The translations under genes and the position numbers were made by a program. Shown here one piece after another: positions 1 through 7,684 of a stretch of 64,000 nucleotides of DNA. Each line of letters opens with the position of its first letter. The stretch's first letter is position 1. The notes beneath the pieces are model-generated. The model ran no database searches and had not been told where the DNA came from. It saw only the letters and a list, made by a program, of their open reading frames with translations. Source of the DNA: Bradyrhizobium algeriense (GTDB taxonomy: Bacteria > Pseudomonadota > Alphaproteobacteria > Rhizobiales > Xanthobacteraceae); the NCBI RefSeq assembly GCF_003062295.1, contig NZ_PYCN01000001.1, positions 330,001 to 394,000 of the forward strand, given 5' to 3'.

Positions 1-433
1 CGGCGGTTTTGCCGGCGGCTATCTGGCGCGGCGATATTCGCTGGTTGCAAGCCTGTGGATCGGCGGCGTGCTGCAGGCGATCTCCAACCTGGTGTTCGCT
101 TGGCTCGCCTATGTCGGCGTCAATCAATGGGCGCTGGCGGTCGCCATCTCGGCCGAAAACTTCACTGGTGCGATCGGCACCGTGATCTTCGTCGCGTATC
201 TCTCCGCGCTGTGCCAGAACCCGCTACACACGGCTACCCAATATGCGCTGCTCACCGCACTGGCCGCGGTCGGGCGGACTTATTTATCCTCCGGCGCGGG
301 CTTTGTGGCGGAGACCACGGGCTGGCCTCTGTTCTTCGTGATCTCCGTCGCGGTCGCGGTGCCGAGCCTGATCCTGCTGGCCTGGCTGCAGCGGCGCGGG
401 CATTTCGAGGCAGTGGGGCCGGTGAGGGTTTAA
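1..433 (+). CDS. ampG: AmpG-like muropeptide MFS permease, C-terminal part
   Basis: The reading frame is open from base 2 and stops at 431-433, so the gene begins before the window. About 143 residues remain, with three to four hydrophobic segments. They include an ENFTGAIGT stretch followed by FVAYLSALC, then ATQYALLTAL and AVGRTYLSSGAG. This matches the C-terminal half of AmpG permeases, which carry anhydromuropeptides from the periplasm to the cytoplasm for peptidoglycan recycling and beta-lactamase signalling. The visible part is MFS fold; AmpG assignment rests on these motifs only. A generic MFS carrier is the alternative. Confidence 0.8.
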   Translation, partial: GGFAGGYLARRYSLVASLWIGGVLQAISNLVFAWLAYVGVNQWALAVAISAENFTGAIGTVIFVAYLSALCQNPLHTATQYALLTALAAVGRTYLSSGAGFVAETTGWPLFFVISVAVAVPSLILLAWLQRRGHFEAVGPVRV

Positions 434-440
434 GTCTCTT

Positions 441-562
441 GTAGCCCGGATGAAGCGAAGCGAAATCCGGGGTCGGTCCGACGGCGGTGAAGGCATCCCG
501 GATTGCGCGGAGCCTGTCATCGGGCGCGCATTCGCGCGACCCGTTGGCTCCATCCGGGCTAC
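441..562. repeat. Palindromic repeat family A, copy 1
   Basis: An intergenic element bounded by GTAGCCCGGAT and its exact complement ATCCGGGCTAC. Inner arms are GAAGCGAAGCGAAATCCGGG and CCCGGATTGCGC, with a longer central loop than the other two copies (23237-23320 and 49959-50044). It sits between the ampG stop and the convergent small exported protein, so it could fold as a transcript-end hairpin. Confidence 0.85.
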
Positions 563-574
563 GAAGTTCGATAC

Positions 575-1000
575 TCAATGCTTGGTCACCACGCTCCATT
601 TGGTGATCACGGCTTCGCTCATCTGCCCGGCGTCCTGCGCGCAGGCGACTTCGTCGACTTTCACGGAAATTTCCTTGCCGATGAAATTCTTCAGTTGCGC
701 GGCCTGGGCGTCGCTGCTGGTGACGAGCTGGAACGTCTCCGGTCCGGTTTCGAGGTTGCACAGCCCGTTCGGCGCCGGCAGCCGGCGCGGTTCGCTGGTG
801 ATCTGGTAGGTCGCCGCGCGCTTGCTCTTCTTGCCGCCCTTCATGGCGTTGAGTTCACCGGACAGGACATCGCCGGCATTGATCGGCTTGCCGGGCTTCG
901 GCGCCGGCTCGGCCTGCTGCGCCCACGCGGAAGGCGCGGCCAAGGCCACCGCCATCATGAAAACAAAACAGGAGCGCTTGCCGAATCGCGGTCTCGTCAT
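575..1000 (-). CDS. small exported protein of unknown function
   Basis: A 141-residue protein starting at ATG 1000. Residues 1-28 form a signal peptide: a basic N-terminus, a hydrophobic FVFMMAVALAA core and an AWAQ cleavage site. The mature part is polar, contains two cysteines (NLETGPETF follows the first; EVACAQDAG holds the second) and shows no domain I recognise. The two cysteines could form a disulfide in the periplasm. It lies downstream of recR on the same strand with a 23-base gap, so it may be read through from the dnaX-ybaB-recR unit. Coding status is supported by the signal peptide and codon use, function is unknown. Confidence 0.75.
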   Translation of the reverse strand: MTRPRFGKRSCFVFMMAVALAAPSAWAQQAEPAPKPGKPINAGDVLSGELNAMKGGKKSKRAATYQITSEPRRLPAPNGLCNLETGPETFQLVTSSDAQAAQLKNFIGKEISVKVDEVACAQDAGQMSEAVITKWSVVTKH

Positions 1001-1023
1001 GTCGATCAGTTCCGTTGTGTTGG

Positions 1024-1629
1024 CTAGAACAGCGTTCGCTGCCGCATGGCAGCCGATAGCGTACCTTCGTCGAGATAATCAAGCTCGCCGCCGACAGGCA
1101 CGCCATGGGCGAGCCGGGTCACCTTGACGTTGGCGTCCTGCAGGAGATCGGTGATGTAATGGGCGGTGGTTTGGCCATCAACCGTTGCGTTCAGCGCCAG
1201 CACGATCTCGCAGACTTGTGATTCGTGCGCGCGGGCCACCAGCGCGTCGATGGTCAGGTCCTGCGGACCGACGCCGTCAAGTGGCGACAATGTGGCGCCG
1301 AGCACGTGATAGCGGCCGCTGGTCGCATTCGCCCGTTCCAGCGCCCAGAGATCGGCGACGTCGGCGACCACGACGATGGTCGAGGAATCGCGCCTTGGGT
1401 CGGTGCAGACCGTGCAGGGATTTTGCGTGTCGATATTACCGCAGGTCTTGCAGACCTGAATTTTGTCGATTGCGACCTGCAGCGCACCGGCGAGCGGGGT
1501 CATCAGCGCTTCGCGCTTCTTGATCAGATGCAGCGCCGCACGCCGCGCCGAGCGCGGCCCCAACCCCGGCAGCCGCGCCAGGAGCTGGATCAGCCGTTCG
1601 ATTTCGGGGCCGGCAACGCTGGCTGCCAT
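1024..1629 (-). CDS. recR: recombination mediator RecR
   Basis: RecR acts with RecF and RecO to load RecA on gapped DNA. The 201-residue protein has the N-terminal helix-hairpin-helix ([15 protein letters not shown], residues 17-31), a four-cysteine zinc site (C60, C63, C72, C75) and a Toprim domain from about residue 80 ([16 protein letters not shown]), with the [16 protein letters not shown] motif near the C-terminus. I chose ATG 1629, which begins one base after the ybaB stop; a TTG at 1644 in frame would add five residues and overlap ybaB. The order dnaX-ybaB-recR is the widespread bacterial arrangement and suggests one operon. Confidence 0.96.
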   Translation of the reverse strand: MAASVAGPEIERLIQLLARLPGLGPRSARRAALHLIKKREALMTPLAGALQVAIDKIQVCKTCGNIDTQNPCTVCTDPRRDSSTIVVVADVADLWALERANATSGRYHVLGATLSPLDGVGPQDLTIDALVARAHESQVCEIVLALNATVDGQTTAHYITDLLQDANVKVTRLAHGVPVGGELDYLDEGTLSAAMRQRTLF

Positions 1630-1630
1630 T

Positions 1631-1951
1631 TCAGGTGAGGCCAAGCCCGGGCGGCAGACCGAGCCCGCCGGTCAGCGCCTGCATTTTTTCCATCGCCGCG
1701 GTTTCCGCCTTGCGTCGCGCGTCGTTATGCGCGGTCACCAGCAGATCCTCGAGCACTTCGCGCTCCTCGGCCTTCATCAGCGACGGATCGATCCTGACGC
1801 CCTTCACTTCCATTTTCGCCGTCATGCGCACGGCAACCAGCCCGCCGCCGGAAATGCCCTCGACCTCGAGATTGCCGAGCTCGTCCTGCATCGCCTGCAT
1901 CTTGGATTGCAGTTGCTGCGCCTGCTTCATCATGCCGAGAAAATCAGCCAT
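1631..1951 (-). CDS. ybaB: YbaB/EbfC family nucleoid-associated protein
   Basis: A 106-residue YbaB/EbfC protein, a small dimeric DNA-binding protein that usually sits between dnaX and recR. The family signature is clear: [19 protein letters not shown] at the N-terminus, then [29 protein letters not shown], followed by [17 protein letters not shown]. Start is ATG 1951, 24 bases after the dnaX stop. Its stop is one base from the recR ATG, so translation is probably coupled. The length is typical for the family. Confidence 0.96.
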   Translation of the reverse strand: MADFLGMMKQAQQLQSKMQAMQDELGNLEVEGISGGGLVAVRMTAKMEVKGVRIDPSLMKAEEREVLEDLLVTAHNDARRKAETAAMEKMQALTGGLGLPPGLGLT

Positions 1952-1975
1952 TCATGCATCCTCTCGAGAGTCCGG

Positions 1976-3814
1976 TCAGTCGTCGTCGCCGTCGGCGCTC
2001 TCGTTCAACTCTTCACTGTTAATATTGGATTCCGGCGGCTCGGCGGCAAGTCGACGCACCTCGACCACTTTGGCGCCGGGAAATCGCGCCAGCACCTCCT
2101 GCACCCGCGGATCGGCCTCGGCGGCGCGGGCGTGCTCGTTCCTCGCCTGCTCATTCTGTGAGCGCAGCGTCGGCTGGCCGGCCTCGTTGGAGACGATCAC
2201 GGTCCAGCGCCGCCCGGTCCATAATTCCAGCTTGCGGGAGAGGTCGTTGAGCAGCCCGCGCGCCGCGTTGCGCTCCAGCGCCACTTCCAGCCGCCCATCC
2301 TCGAAACGGACGAGGCGCATATCGGATTCCAGCGCCGCCTTGGTCAGGATATCGCGTTTCTCGCCGGCGAGGGCGACGAGTTGCGGAAAGGTGGTGATCC
2401 GCAGGACAGGCGCGGACGCGGTTTGGGCCGACGGCGCCATCTGCGGACGCGCGGAAGCTTCCGCGCCGGAGCGGGGCGAGGCAGGCGTCCGCATCGGCGA
2501 AGCGGCAGACATTGAAGATACCGGTGCGGTGGACGCAGGGCGTGACGGCGCCGCGCCGCCGGAGGCCATTTGCGATCCGCCGCCGTTCTGGTCGAGCATC
2601 CGGATCGCCTCGTCCGGCGTCGGCAAATCGGCGACATAGGCGATGCGGACCAGCACCATTTCGGCGGCCGCCGCCGGCCGGGTCGCGGTCTGCACCTCGG
2701 CGATGCCCTTGAGCAGCATCTGCCACATCCGCGACAGCACCCGCATCGACAATTTTGCGGCAAATTCGCGGGCGCGAACCCGCTCGGTCTCGCCGAATGC
2801 GACGTTATCGGCTGTGGCGGGGACGACCTTCACCCGGGTGACGAAATTGACGAATTCGGCGAGGTCGGACAGCACCACGACCGGATCGGCGCCGACGTCA
2901 TATTGGCTGCGGAATTCGCCAAAGGCGCTGGCGATATCGCCGCGCGCCAGATGCTCGAACAAATCGATCACCCGGGTGCGGTCGGCGAGCCCCAGCATCT
3001 GCCGCACGGCATCGGCACGGACAAGGCCCGCCGCATGCGCGATTGCCTGGTCGAACAAAGACAGCGAATCGCGCACCGAGCCTTCGGCGGCGCGGGCGAT
3101 GATGCCGAGCGCCTCGGGCTCAACCTCGACGCCTTCCTTTTTCGCGATGTTGGAAAGATGCCCCATCAGCACGTCGGCCTCGACCCGGCGGAGATCAAAA
3201 CGCTGGCAGCGCGACAGCACCGTGACCGGTACCTTGCGGATTTCCGTGGTGGCGAACACGAATTTGGCGTGCTCGGGCGGCTCCTCCAGCGTCTTCAGGA
3301 AGGCGTTGAAGGCCGCCGTCGACAGCATGTGGACTTCGTCGATGATGTAGACCTTGTAGCGGGCGCTGGCTGGCGCATAGCGCACGCTGTCATTGATCTG
3401 GCGGACGTCGTCGACGCCGGTATGGGAGGCGGCGTCCATTTCCAGCACGTCCATGTGACGGCTTTCCATGATCGCCTGGCAGTGCACGCCGAGGTCCGGC
3501 ATGTGGATGGTCGGCCCCTTCACCGAACCGTCCTGCTTTTCGTAGTTCAGCGCGCGGGCGAGAATCCGTGCCGTGGTGGTCTTGCCGACGCCGCGGACGC
3601 CGGTCAGGATCCAGGCCTGCGGAATCCGGCCCGTCTCGAACGCATTCGAGACGGTGCGGACCATGGCCTCCTGGCCGATCAGGTCTTCAAAACTGGACGG
3701 GCGGTATTTGCGTGCCAGCACCCGGTAGGGCTTGGCCGCCTCGTCCTGGCCGAGAGCAAAACCGCCCTGGCCGGCGCCATCGGGGTGATCGGGGGGAGCG
3801 CCAGCATCACTCAT
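1976..3814 (-). CDS. dnaX: DNA polymerase III subunit gamma/tau
   Basis: DnaX is the clamp-loader ATPase that also ties the polymerase cores together. In 612 residues it has an AAA+ module with Walker A GVRGVGKTT (72-80), Walker B KVYIIDEVHML, sensor 1 FATTE and a long tau-like C-terminal region rich in Ala, Ser and Pro. The zinc module found in E. coli DnaX (Cys-x8-Cys-x2-Cys-x2-Cys) is replaced by a stretch with a single cysteine (GVHCQAIMESRHMD), so zinc is unlikely to be bound. Start ATG 3814; the first 25 residues are low complexity. It leads the dnaX-ybaB-recR operon. No slippery A6G site for a short gamma form was seen. Confidence 0.97.
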   Translation of the reverse strand: MSDAGAPPDHPDGAGQGGFALGQDEAAKPYRVLARKYRPSSFEDLIGQEAMVRTVSNAFETGRIPQAWILTGVRGVGKTTTARILARALNYEKQDGSVKGPTIHMPDLGVHCQAIMESRHMDVLEMDAASHTGVDDVRQINDSVRYAPASARYKVYIIDEVHMLSTAAFNAFLKTLEEPPEHAKFVFATTEIRKVPVTVLSRCQRFDLRRVEADVLMGHLSNIAKKEGVEVEPEALGIIARAAEGSVRDSLSLFDQAIAHAAGLVRADAVRQMLGLADRTRVIDLFEHLARGDIASAFGEFRSQYDVGADPVVVLSDLAEFVNFVTRVKVVPATADNVAFGETERVRAREFAAKLSMRVLSRMWQMLLKGIAEVQTATRPAAAAEMVLVRIAYVADLPTPDEAIRMLDQNGGGSQMASGGAAPSRPASTAPVSSMSAASPMRTPASPRSGAEASARPQMAPSAQTASAPVLRITTFPQLVALAGEKRDILTKAALESDMRLVRFEDGRLEVALERNAARGLLNDLSRKLELWTGRRWTVIVSNEAGQPTLRSQNEQARNEHARAAEADPRVQEVLARFPGAKVVEVRRLAAEPPESNINSEELNESADGDDD

Positions 3815-3925
3815 CGGTCGATCCGCAATTGATTGTCTCTCGGGGCCGGCTTGCGGAAAGGAACGAAATCAGGCGCAAGGGGTAGGCTTTGCCACCACCT
3901 TGCGCGATTCGCTCGAAAAACAGGT

Positions 3926-4022
3926 AGGAGACTGACGAGCGACCCGATCCGGACCTCGTTAGGGCTGCTTCCTTCCGGACCTGACCCGGTTGGCGAGTGG
4001 CTCGTCCACCGCCAATCTCCCG
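3926..4022 (-). ncRNA. ffs: small bacterial signal recognition particle RNA (4.5S)
   Basis: On the minus strand, bases 3987-3963 read GGTCAGGTCCGGAAGGAAGC followed by AGCC, the invariant SRP helix 8 apex that binds Ffh. Flanking arms pair: GGGAGA near 4021 with TCTCC near 3930, and GACGAGC near 4005 with GCTCGTC near 3940, giving the long hairpin of a ~97-nt 4.5S RNA. The ends are set by the outermost pairing and may be off by a few bases. It lies just upstream of dnaX in the same direction, as in other alphaproteobacteria I know of. Confidence 0.93.
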
Positions 4023-4096
4023 GTCCTTATTTGGGGCCAAAAGGTCCGGAAAGCAAGCGGGCTTGGTGAGTGCCATGCGCCGGAACTACCCCCGTT

Positions 4097-4221
4097 TCGT
4101 CATGGCCGGGCTTGACCCGGCCATCCACGTCTTGCTTTTTCAGTGACGCGCGAAAAAGGCGTGGATGCCCGGGGTCACCTAGCGCGAAAACGCGCTTCGC
4201 GCTTCTGCCCGGGCATGACGG
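4097..4221. repeat. Palindromic repeat family B, copy 1
   Basis: An intergenic element starting CGTCATGGCCGGGCTTGACC and ending TGCCCGGGCATGACGG, with internal arms CCATCCACGTCTTGC and AAGGCGTGGATGCCCGG and a small GCGCGAAAACGCGC hairpin. The same outer arms recur at 22198-22270. Together with the SRP RNA it fills the 463-base space between dnaX and the HIT gene; nothing else was seen there. Confidence 0.8.
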
Positions 4222-4277
4222 GGAGTTGTTTGCGGGGGCACTCTCTGCAAGGCTGCTCCAAAATAGAGAAACCCCTG

Positions 4278-4703
4278 ATGCCCTCTGACGCCTCCGCCTG
4301 GTCGCTGCATTCCCAGCTCAAAAAGGACACGATCGACATCGGCGACCTGCCGCTGTGCAAGGTGCTGGTCATCAAGGACGCGCATTACCCGTGGCTGTTG
4401 CTGGTGCCGCGCCGGGAGAATGCGGTGGAAATCATCGACCTCGACGAGGTCGCGCAGGCGCAGCTGATGACCGAAATTGCGCGGGTCTCGCGCGCCCTGA
4501 AAGAGATCACCAGCTGCGACAAGCTGAATGTCGCGGCGCTCGGCAATCTGGTGCCGCAGTTGCATGTCCACGTCATCGCGCGGCGCACCAGCGATGCGGC
4601 CTGGCCGCGCCCGGTCTGGGGCGTGATGCCGCCGCTGGCGCATGACGCCGAGGAAGTACAAAATTTCATCAACGCGCTTCGCCGCAAGATCTGGTTGGGT
4701 TGA
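4278..4703 (+). CDS. HIT-family protein with a substituted triad
   Basis: A 141-residue protein of the histidine-triad superfamily of nucleotide hydrolases and transferases. The core is ALGNLVPQLHVHVIARR: histidines 96 and 98 are present, but the third triad position (100) is Ile instead of His. The following DAAWPRPVWG is typical of a proteobacterial HIT subgroup I recall having the same change, so the catalytic His 98 is retained. Start ATG 4278, chosen because it begins the conserved sequence; an upstream in-frame start would run through repeat B. The next gene nudC starts five bases after the stop, so both hydrolases of nucleotide derivatives are probably co-transcribed. Confidence 0.88.
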   Translation: MPSDASAWSLHSQLKKDTIDIGDLPLCKVLVIKDAHYPWLLLVPRRENAVEIIDLDEVAQAQLMTEIARVSRALKEITSCDKLNVAALGNLVPQLHVHVIARRTSDAAWPRPVWGVMPPLAHDAEEVQNFINALRRKIWLG

Positions 4704-4707
4704 ACCG

Positions 4708-5658
4708 ATGTCCACATTCGACAAATATCCGCTGGGGAAGCCCGCTTTCGTCACCCATATTCTGGATCGCGCCGCGCATCTGCGCACCAATGACGAAAAA
4801 CTGTTCGCGCTGGAGAGCCAGCGCAACGCCGGCGCCTATGTGATCTACCGCGACTCGCTTCTGGTGAGGCAGGAGGCGGATGGACCGCGCGTGCTGCTCG
4901 GGGTCGAAGAGGCGGTGAAGCTCGGCGCCAATCCCGGCACGATCTTTTTGGGGCTACGCGACGGCGCGCCGGTTTTCGGCATGGGCATTTCGGCCACGGC
5001 CGTTGAGAAGCTGATCACGCGCGACGACGTCGCCGTGACCGAGCTGCGCGGCATGGCGATGCAGGGCACGGTGCCGCCGGAACAGCTCTCCGCCATCGCC
5101 ATGGCCAAATCGATGGTGACCTGGCACCAGCGCCACGGCTTCTGCGCCAATTGCGGCACCCGCACCGGGATGAAGGAAGGCGGCTGGAAGCGCGAGTGCC
5201 CGAGCTGCAAGGCCGAGCATTTTCCGCGCACCGATCCGGTCGTGATCATGCTGGTCACGTCAGGCGAGAAATGCCTGCTCGGCCGACAGAAGCAGTTCAT
5301 GCCTGGAATGTGGTCGTGTCTGGCCGGCTTCGTCGAAGCCGCCGAGACCATCGAAGACGCGGTCCGCCGCGAGATTTTCGAGGAATCCGGCATCCGCTGC
5401 ACCGACGTGAGCTATTACATGACGCAGCCATGGCCGTATCCATCATCGCTGATGATCGGATGCGCCGCGCGCGCGCTCAACGAGGACATCGTGGTTGATC
5501 GCACCGAGCTTGAGGACGCGCGCTGGTTCGATCGCGCCGAGGTCGCCCTGATGCATCGGCGCGAACATCCTGACGGCTTATTTGCGGCGCATCCGTTCGC
5601 GATTGCGCACCATTTGATCGGCCGCTGGGTGCATGGGGGAAACGAAACGAGCGCATAG
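4708..5658 (+). CDS. nudC: NAD(+)/NADH diphosphatase NudC
   Basis: NudC cleaves NAD(H) and removes NAD caps from RNA. The 316-residue protein has a zinc ribbon with C146, C149, C164 and C167, then a Nudix domain. The Nudix box is complete at about 207-229 (G-x5-E-x7-REIFEESGI) and is followed by the NudC-specific TQPWPYPSS motif, the family SQPWPFPxS signature. Start ATG 4708 is five bases after the HIT stop; a longer in-frame start at 4642 would overlap that gene. Length is a little longer than E. coli NudC (257) because of the N-terminal domain, as in many alphaproteobacteria. Confidence 0.95.
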   Translation: MSTFDKYPLGKPAFVTHILDRAAHLRTNDEKLFALESQRNAGAYVIYRDSLLVRQEADGPRVLLGVEEAVKLGANPGTIFLGLRDGAPVFGMGISATAVEKLITRDDVAVTELRGMAMQGTVPPEQLSAIAMAKSMVTWHQRHGFCANCGTRTGMKEGGWKRECPSCKAEHFPRTDPVVIMLVTSGEKCLLGRQKQFMPGMWSCLAGFVEAAETIEDAVRREIFEESGIRCTDVSYYMTQPWPYPSSLMIGCAARALNEDIVVDRTELEDARWFDRAEVALMHRREHPDGLFAAHPFAIAHHLIGRWVHGGNETSA

Positions 5659-5723
5659 CGGGAACCGTCCATGGACCAGTTGATTAACTCCGGACCTTGG
5701 TTCCGGCTGAAGGCGGAACCGAC

Positions 5724-6701
5724 ATGACGGACTCCCGAATGAACTTCCAAGACAATGCGCCCAAAATCCCGCCACGGATTCTCTGCATCGGCATGCCGGT
5801 GCGCGACCTTACCTTCAATACCCCCGCTGTACCCGGGCGCGGCTCCAAGGAAAATGCGACAGGCTTCGACGAAATCTGCGGCGGCAACGCGTTGAATGCC
5901 GCGATTGGCATCGTAAGGTTAGGGGGCCGCGCCTCGATCTGTGGGCCGATGGGTGATTCCAAGGAAACATCCAGTCGTTTCATCTTCGAGCAAATGGCGC
6001 ATGAGGGCATCGAAACAAAACACCTCCTTCACATGCCGGGGCTGGTGACGCCGATATCGGCGGTGATGATCGACCCTTCCGGCGAGCGCACGATCGTAAC
6101 GTTCCGTGATCCGAAATTGTGGCATGTGAAATTGCCTGATTTCGATACGCTGCTGGAGGACTGCGCCGCCATTCTCACCGAGAGCCGCTGCGCCGAATTC
6201 TGCACCGACCTCTGCGCCGAGGCTATCAGGCGTGGCATTCCCGTGATCGTCGACGTCGATCGCGCGATGTCGCTGCGCGAGGGCCTGCTGAACGCCTCCT
6301 CCCACCTGGTGTTCTCGAGCGAGCCGCTGCAGGAGACTGCAGACGTCACCGACGACGCCCAGGCGCTGAAGAAGATCGCAAAACTGACCCCGTCGTTCCT
6401 GGCGGGAACCCGCGGCCCGAGGGGCACGATCTGGCTCGACGAGAACGGGAAGATCCAGGAAACCCCGGCCTTCCCGGTGCATACGGTGGACACCCTCGGC
6501 GCCGGTGACGTGTTCCACGGCGCGTTTGCGCTGGCCATCACCGAGAAGCAGGAATTGCGGCAAGCGCTGCGATTCGCCTCCGCCGCCGCAGCGCTGAAAT
6601 GCACCCGCTTCGGCGGCGCTTTCGCAGCCCCGCAACGTGCTGAAGTTGAAGAGCTTTTGAGTCACGGCCAGGTGGCAGACCGGGCGCCGACCGGTCAATA
6701 G
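5724..6701 (+). CDS. PfkB-family carbohydrate kinase
   Basis: A ribokinase-like sugar kinase of about 325 residues. The N-terminal sheet carries GMPVRDLTF and the GGNALNAAIGIVRLG motif (PfkB signature 1); the C-terminal signature 2 is DTLGAGDVFHGAFALAI with catalytic base Asp 262. Substrate cannot be told from sequence. ATG 5724 was preferred over an in-frame TTG at 5697 because it follows an AAGGCGGA ribosome-binding stretch and a short non-conserved lead. It is 65 bases after nudC in the same direction and precedes an Lrp-type regulator, which could control it. Confidence 0.92.
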   Translation: MTDSRMNFQDNAPKIPPRILCIGMPVRDLTFNTPAVPGRGSKENATGFDEICGGNALNAAIGIVRLGGRASICGPMGDSKETSSRFIFEQMAHEGIETKHLLHMPGLVTPISAVMIDPSGERTIVTFRDPKLWHVKLPDFDTLLEDCAAILTESRCAEFCTDLCAEAIRRGIPVIVDVDRAMSLREGLLNASSHLVFSSEPLQETADVTDDAQALKKIAKLTPSFLAGTRGPRGTIWLDENGKIQETPAFPVHTVDTLGAGDVFHGAFALAITEKQELRQALRFASAAAALKCTRFGGAFAAPQRAEVEELLSHGQVADRAPTGQ

Positions 6702-6711
6702 CAGGACTTGC

Positions 6712-6730
6712 TATAGAAGAATTTTCTATA
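6712..6730. promoter_or_regulatory. perfect 19-bp palindrome ahead of the Lrp-type gene
   Basis: TATAGAA, spacer GAATT, TTCTATA: a perfect 7-bp inverted repeat in an AT-rich patch inside otherwise GC-rich DNA, 10 bases after the pfkB-type gene and 40 bases before the regulator start. Lrp/AsnC proteins bind degenerate AT-rich palindromes of this size, so this is a likely autoregulatory operator. It is inference without expression data. Confidence 0.55.
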
Positions 6731-6769
6731 TATTAGGAGATTGAACCTCCCGTATGGAACATTCTTCTC

Positions 6770-7270
6770 ATGACCGATCTAGCCGTTCAGCTCCCTGAAG
6801 CCAACCGCCGCCTGGATGCCATCGACCGCAAGATCCTGACGGTGCTGCAGGAGGACGCCTCCCTGTCGGTCGCCGAGATCGGGGACCGGGTCGGGCTGTC
6901 GTCGACGCCGTGCTGGAAGCGGATCCAGCGGCTGGAGGCCGACGGCGTGATCCTGCGCCGGGTGGCGCTGGTCGATCAGAACAAGATCGGGCTCGGCATT
7001 TCGGTGTTCGTCTCGGTCGAGAGCTCCGACCATTCCGAGGCCTGGCTGAAGACGTTCGCCAGCGCCGTCAGCGCCATGCCCGAGGTGATGGAGTTCTACC
7101 GCATGGCCGGCGACGTCGACTACATGCTGCGCGTCGTGGTCGCCGACATGGCGAGCTATGACGTGTTCTACAAAAAGCTGATCAGCGCCGTGCCGCTGAA
7201 GAACGTCACCTCGCGTTTTGCGATGGAGAAGATCAAGTCGGTGACCGCGCTGCCGGTGCCGGCGGCGTAA
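6770..7270 (+). CDS. Lrp/AsnC family transcriptional regulator
   Basis: A 166-residue feast/famine regulator. The N-terminal winged helix-turn-helix spans about residues 17-62 (LDAIDRKILTVLQEDASLS, then GDRVGLSSTPCWKRIQRLE), and the C-terminal RAM effector-binding domain follows (VSVESSDHSEAW, MPEVMEFYRMAGDVDYMLRV). Such proteins form dimers to octamers and respond to amino acids. Start ATG 6770 lies behind an AT-rich region with the palindrome at 6712-6730, which suggests autoregulation. The ligand is unknown; Lrp proper and glutamate- or branched-chain-responsive paralogues cannot be separated here. Confidence 0.95.
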   Translation: MTDLAVQLPEANRRLDAIDRKILTVLQEDASLSVAEIGDRVGLSSTPCWKRIQRLEADGVILRRVALVDQNKIGLGISVFVSVESSDHSEAWLKTFASAVSAMPEVMEFYRMAGDVDYMLRVVVADMASYDVFYKKLISAVPLKNVTSRFAMEKIKSVTALPVPAA

Positions 7271-7339
7271 GTAACCTCCGTAATTCTACGGAGCGGGTCC
7301 GTTCACCGAACGTTAGCCCTGTGTCCATAGACACGGCGG

Positions 7340-7684
7340 ATGGGTCGGAATGTCACACTCAGCCACCGATGGCCCGCATGGCTCAACGCCGTGCTGTTGC
7401 TGATCGCCAGCTTCATCGGCGTCGCAGCACTGTCGTTTCAGGCTCGCCCGGGCACCGAAGTCGTGGCCGTAGCATTTCCAGTTTGGTGGGATTCTCAGCA
7501 GGCGTTCTCAGCCGCCGCTTCAGCCAATGCTGCAATCGTCCGCGTGACCGCCGTTCCATCGCTGCTGGTGGTGCGGCCCGACGGCGTTGAGGGATTGTCA
7601 CGGCTGCACGAGGCCGGAGCCTGGTTCGTAATCGATCCGCAAGCGATCGCGGCCTGTTTCACAAACAAAGCAGCTATTTATTGA
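7340..7684 (+). CDS. small membrane-anchored protein preceding a chemoreceptor
   Basis: A 114-residue protein with one hydrophobic segment near the N-terminus (NAVLLLIASFIGVAALSF, residues 16-33) and a soluble remainder (TEVVAVAFPVWWDSQQAF to FVIDPQAIAACF) probably outside the membrane. No known domain. Its TGA stop (7682-7684) is directly followed by the ATG of the chemoreceptor gene, so the two are almost certainly translated together. It may modify or help assemble that receptor, or bind its ligand; this is inference from position only. Codon use resembles the neighbours. Confidence 0.7.
   Translation: MGRNVTLSHRWPAWLNAVLLLIASFIGVAALSFQARPGTEVVAVAFPVWWDSQQAFSAAASANAAIVRVTAVPSLLVVRPDGVEGLSRLHEAGAWFVIDPQAIAACFTNKAAIY

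Noticed and set aside
3130..3160. possible programmed frameshift in dnaX (GCGAAAAAGG)
   Set aside because: Only five A residues in a row, far upstream of the usual position, and no following hairpin was evident.
3807..4076. overlapping small open frames upstream of dnaX
   Set aside because: They lie over the SRP RNA and its complement and have no coding bias.
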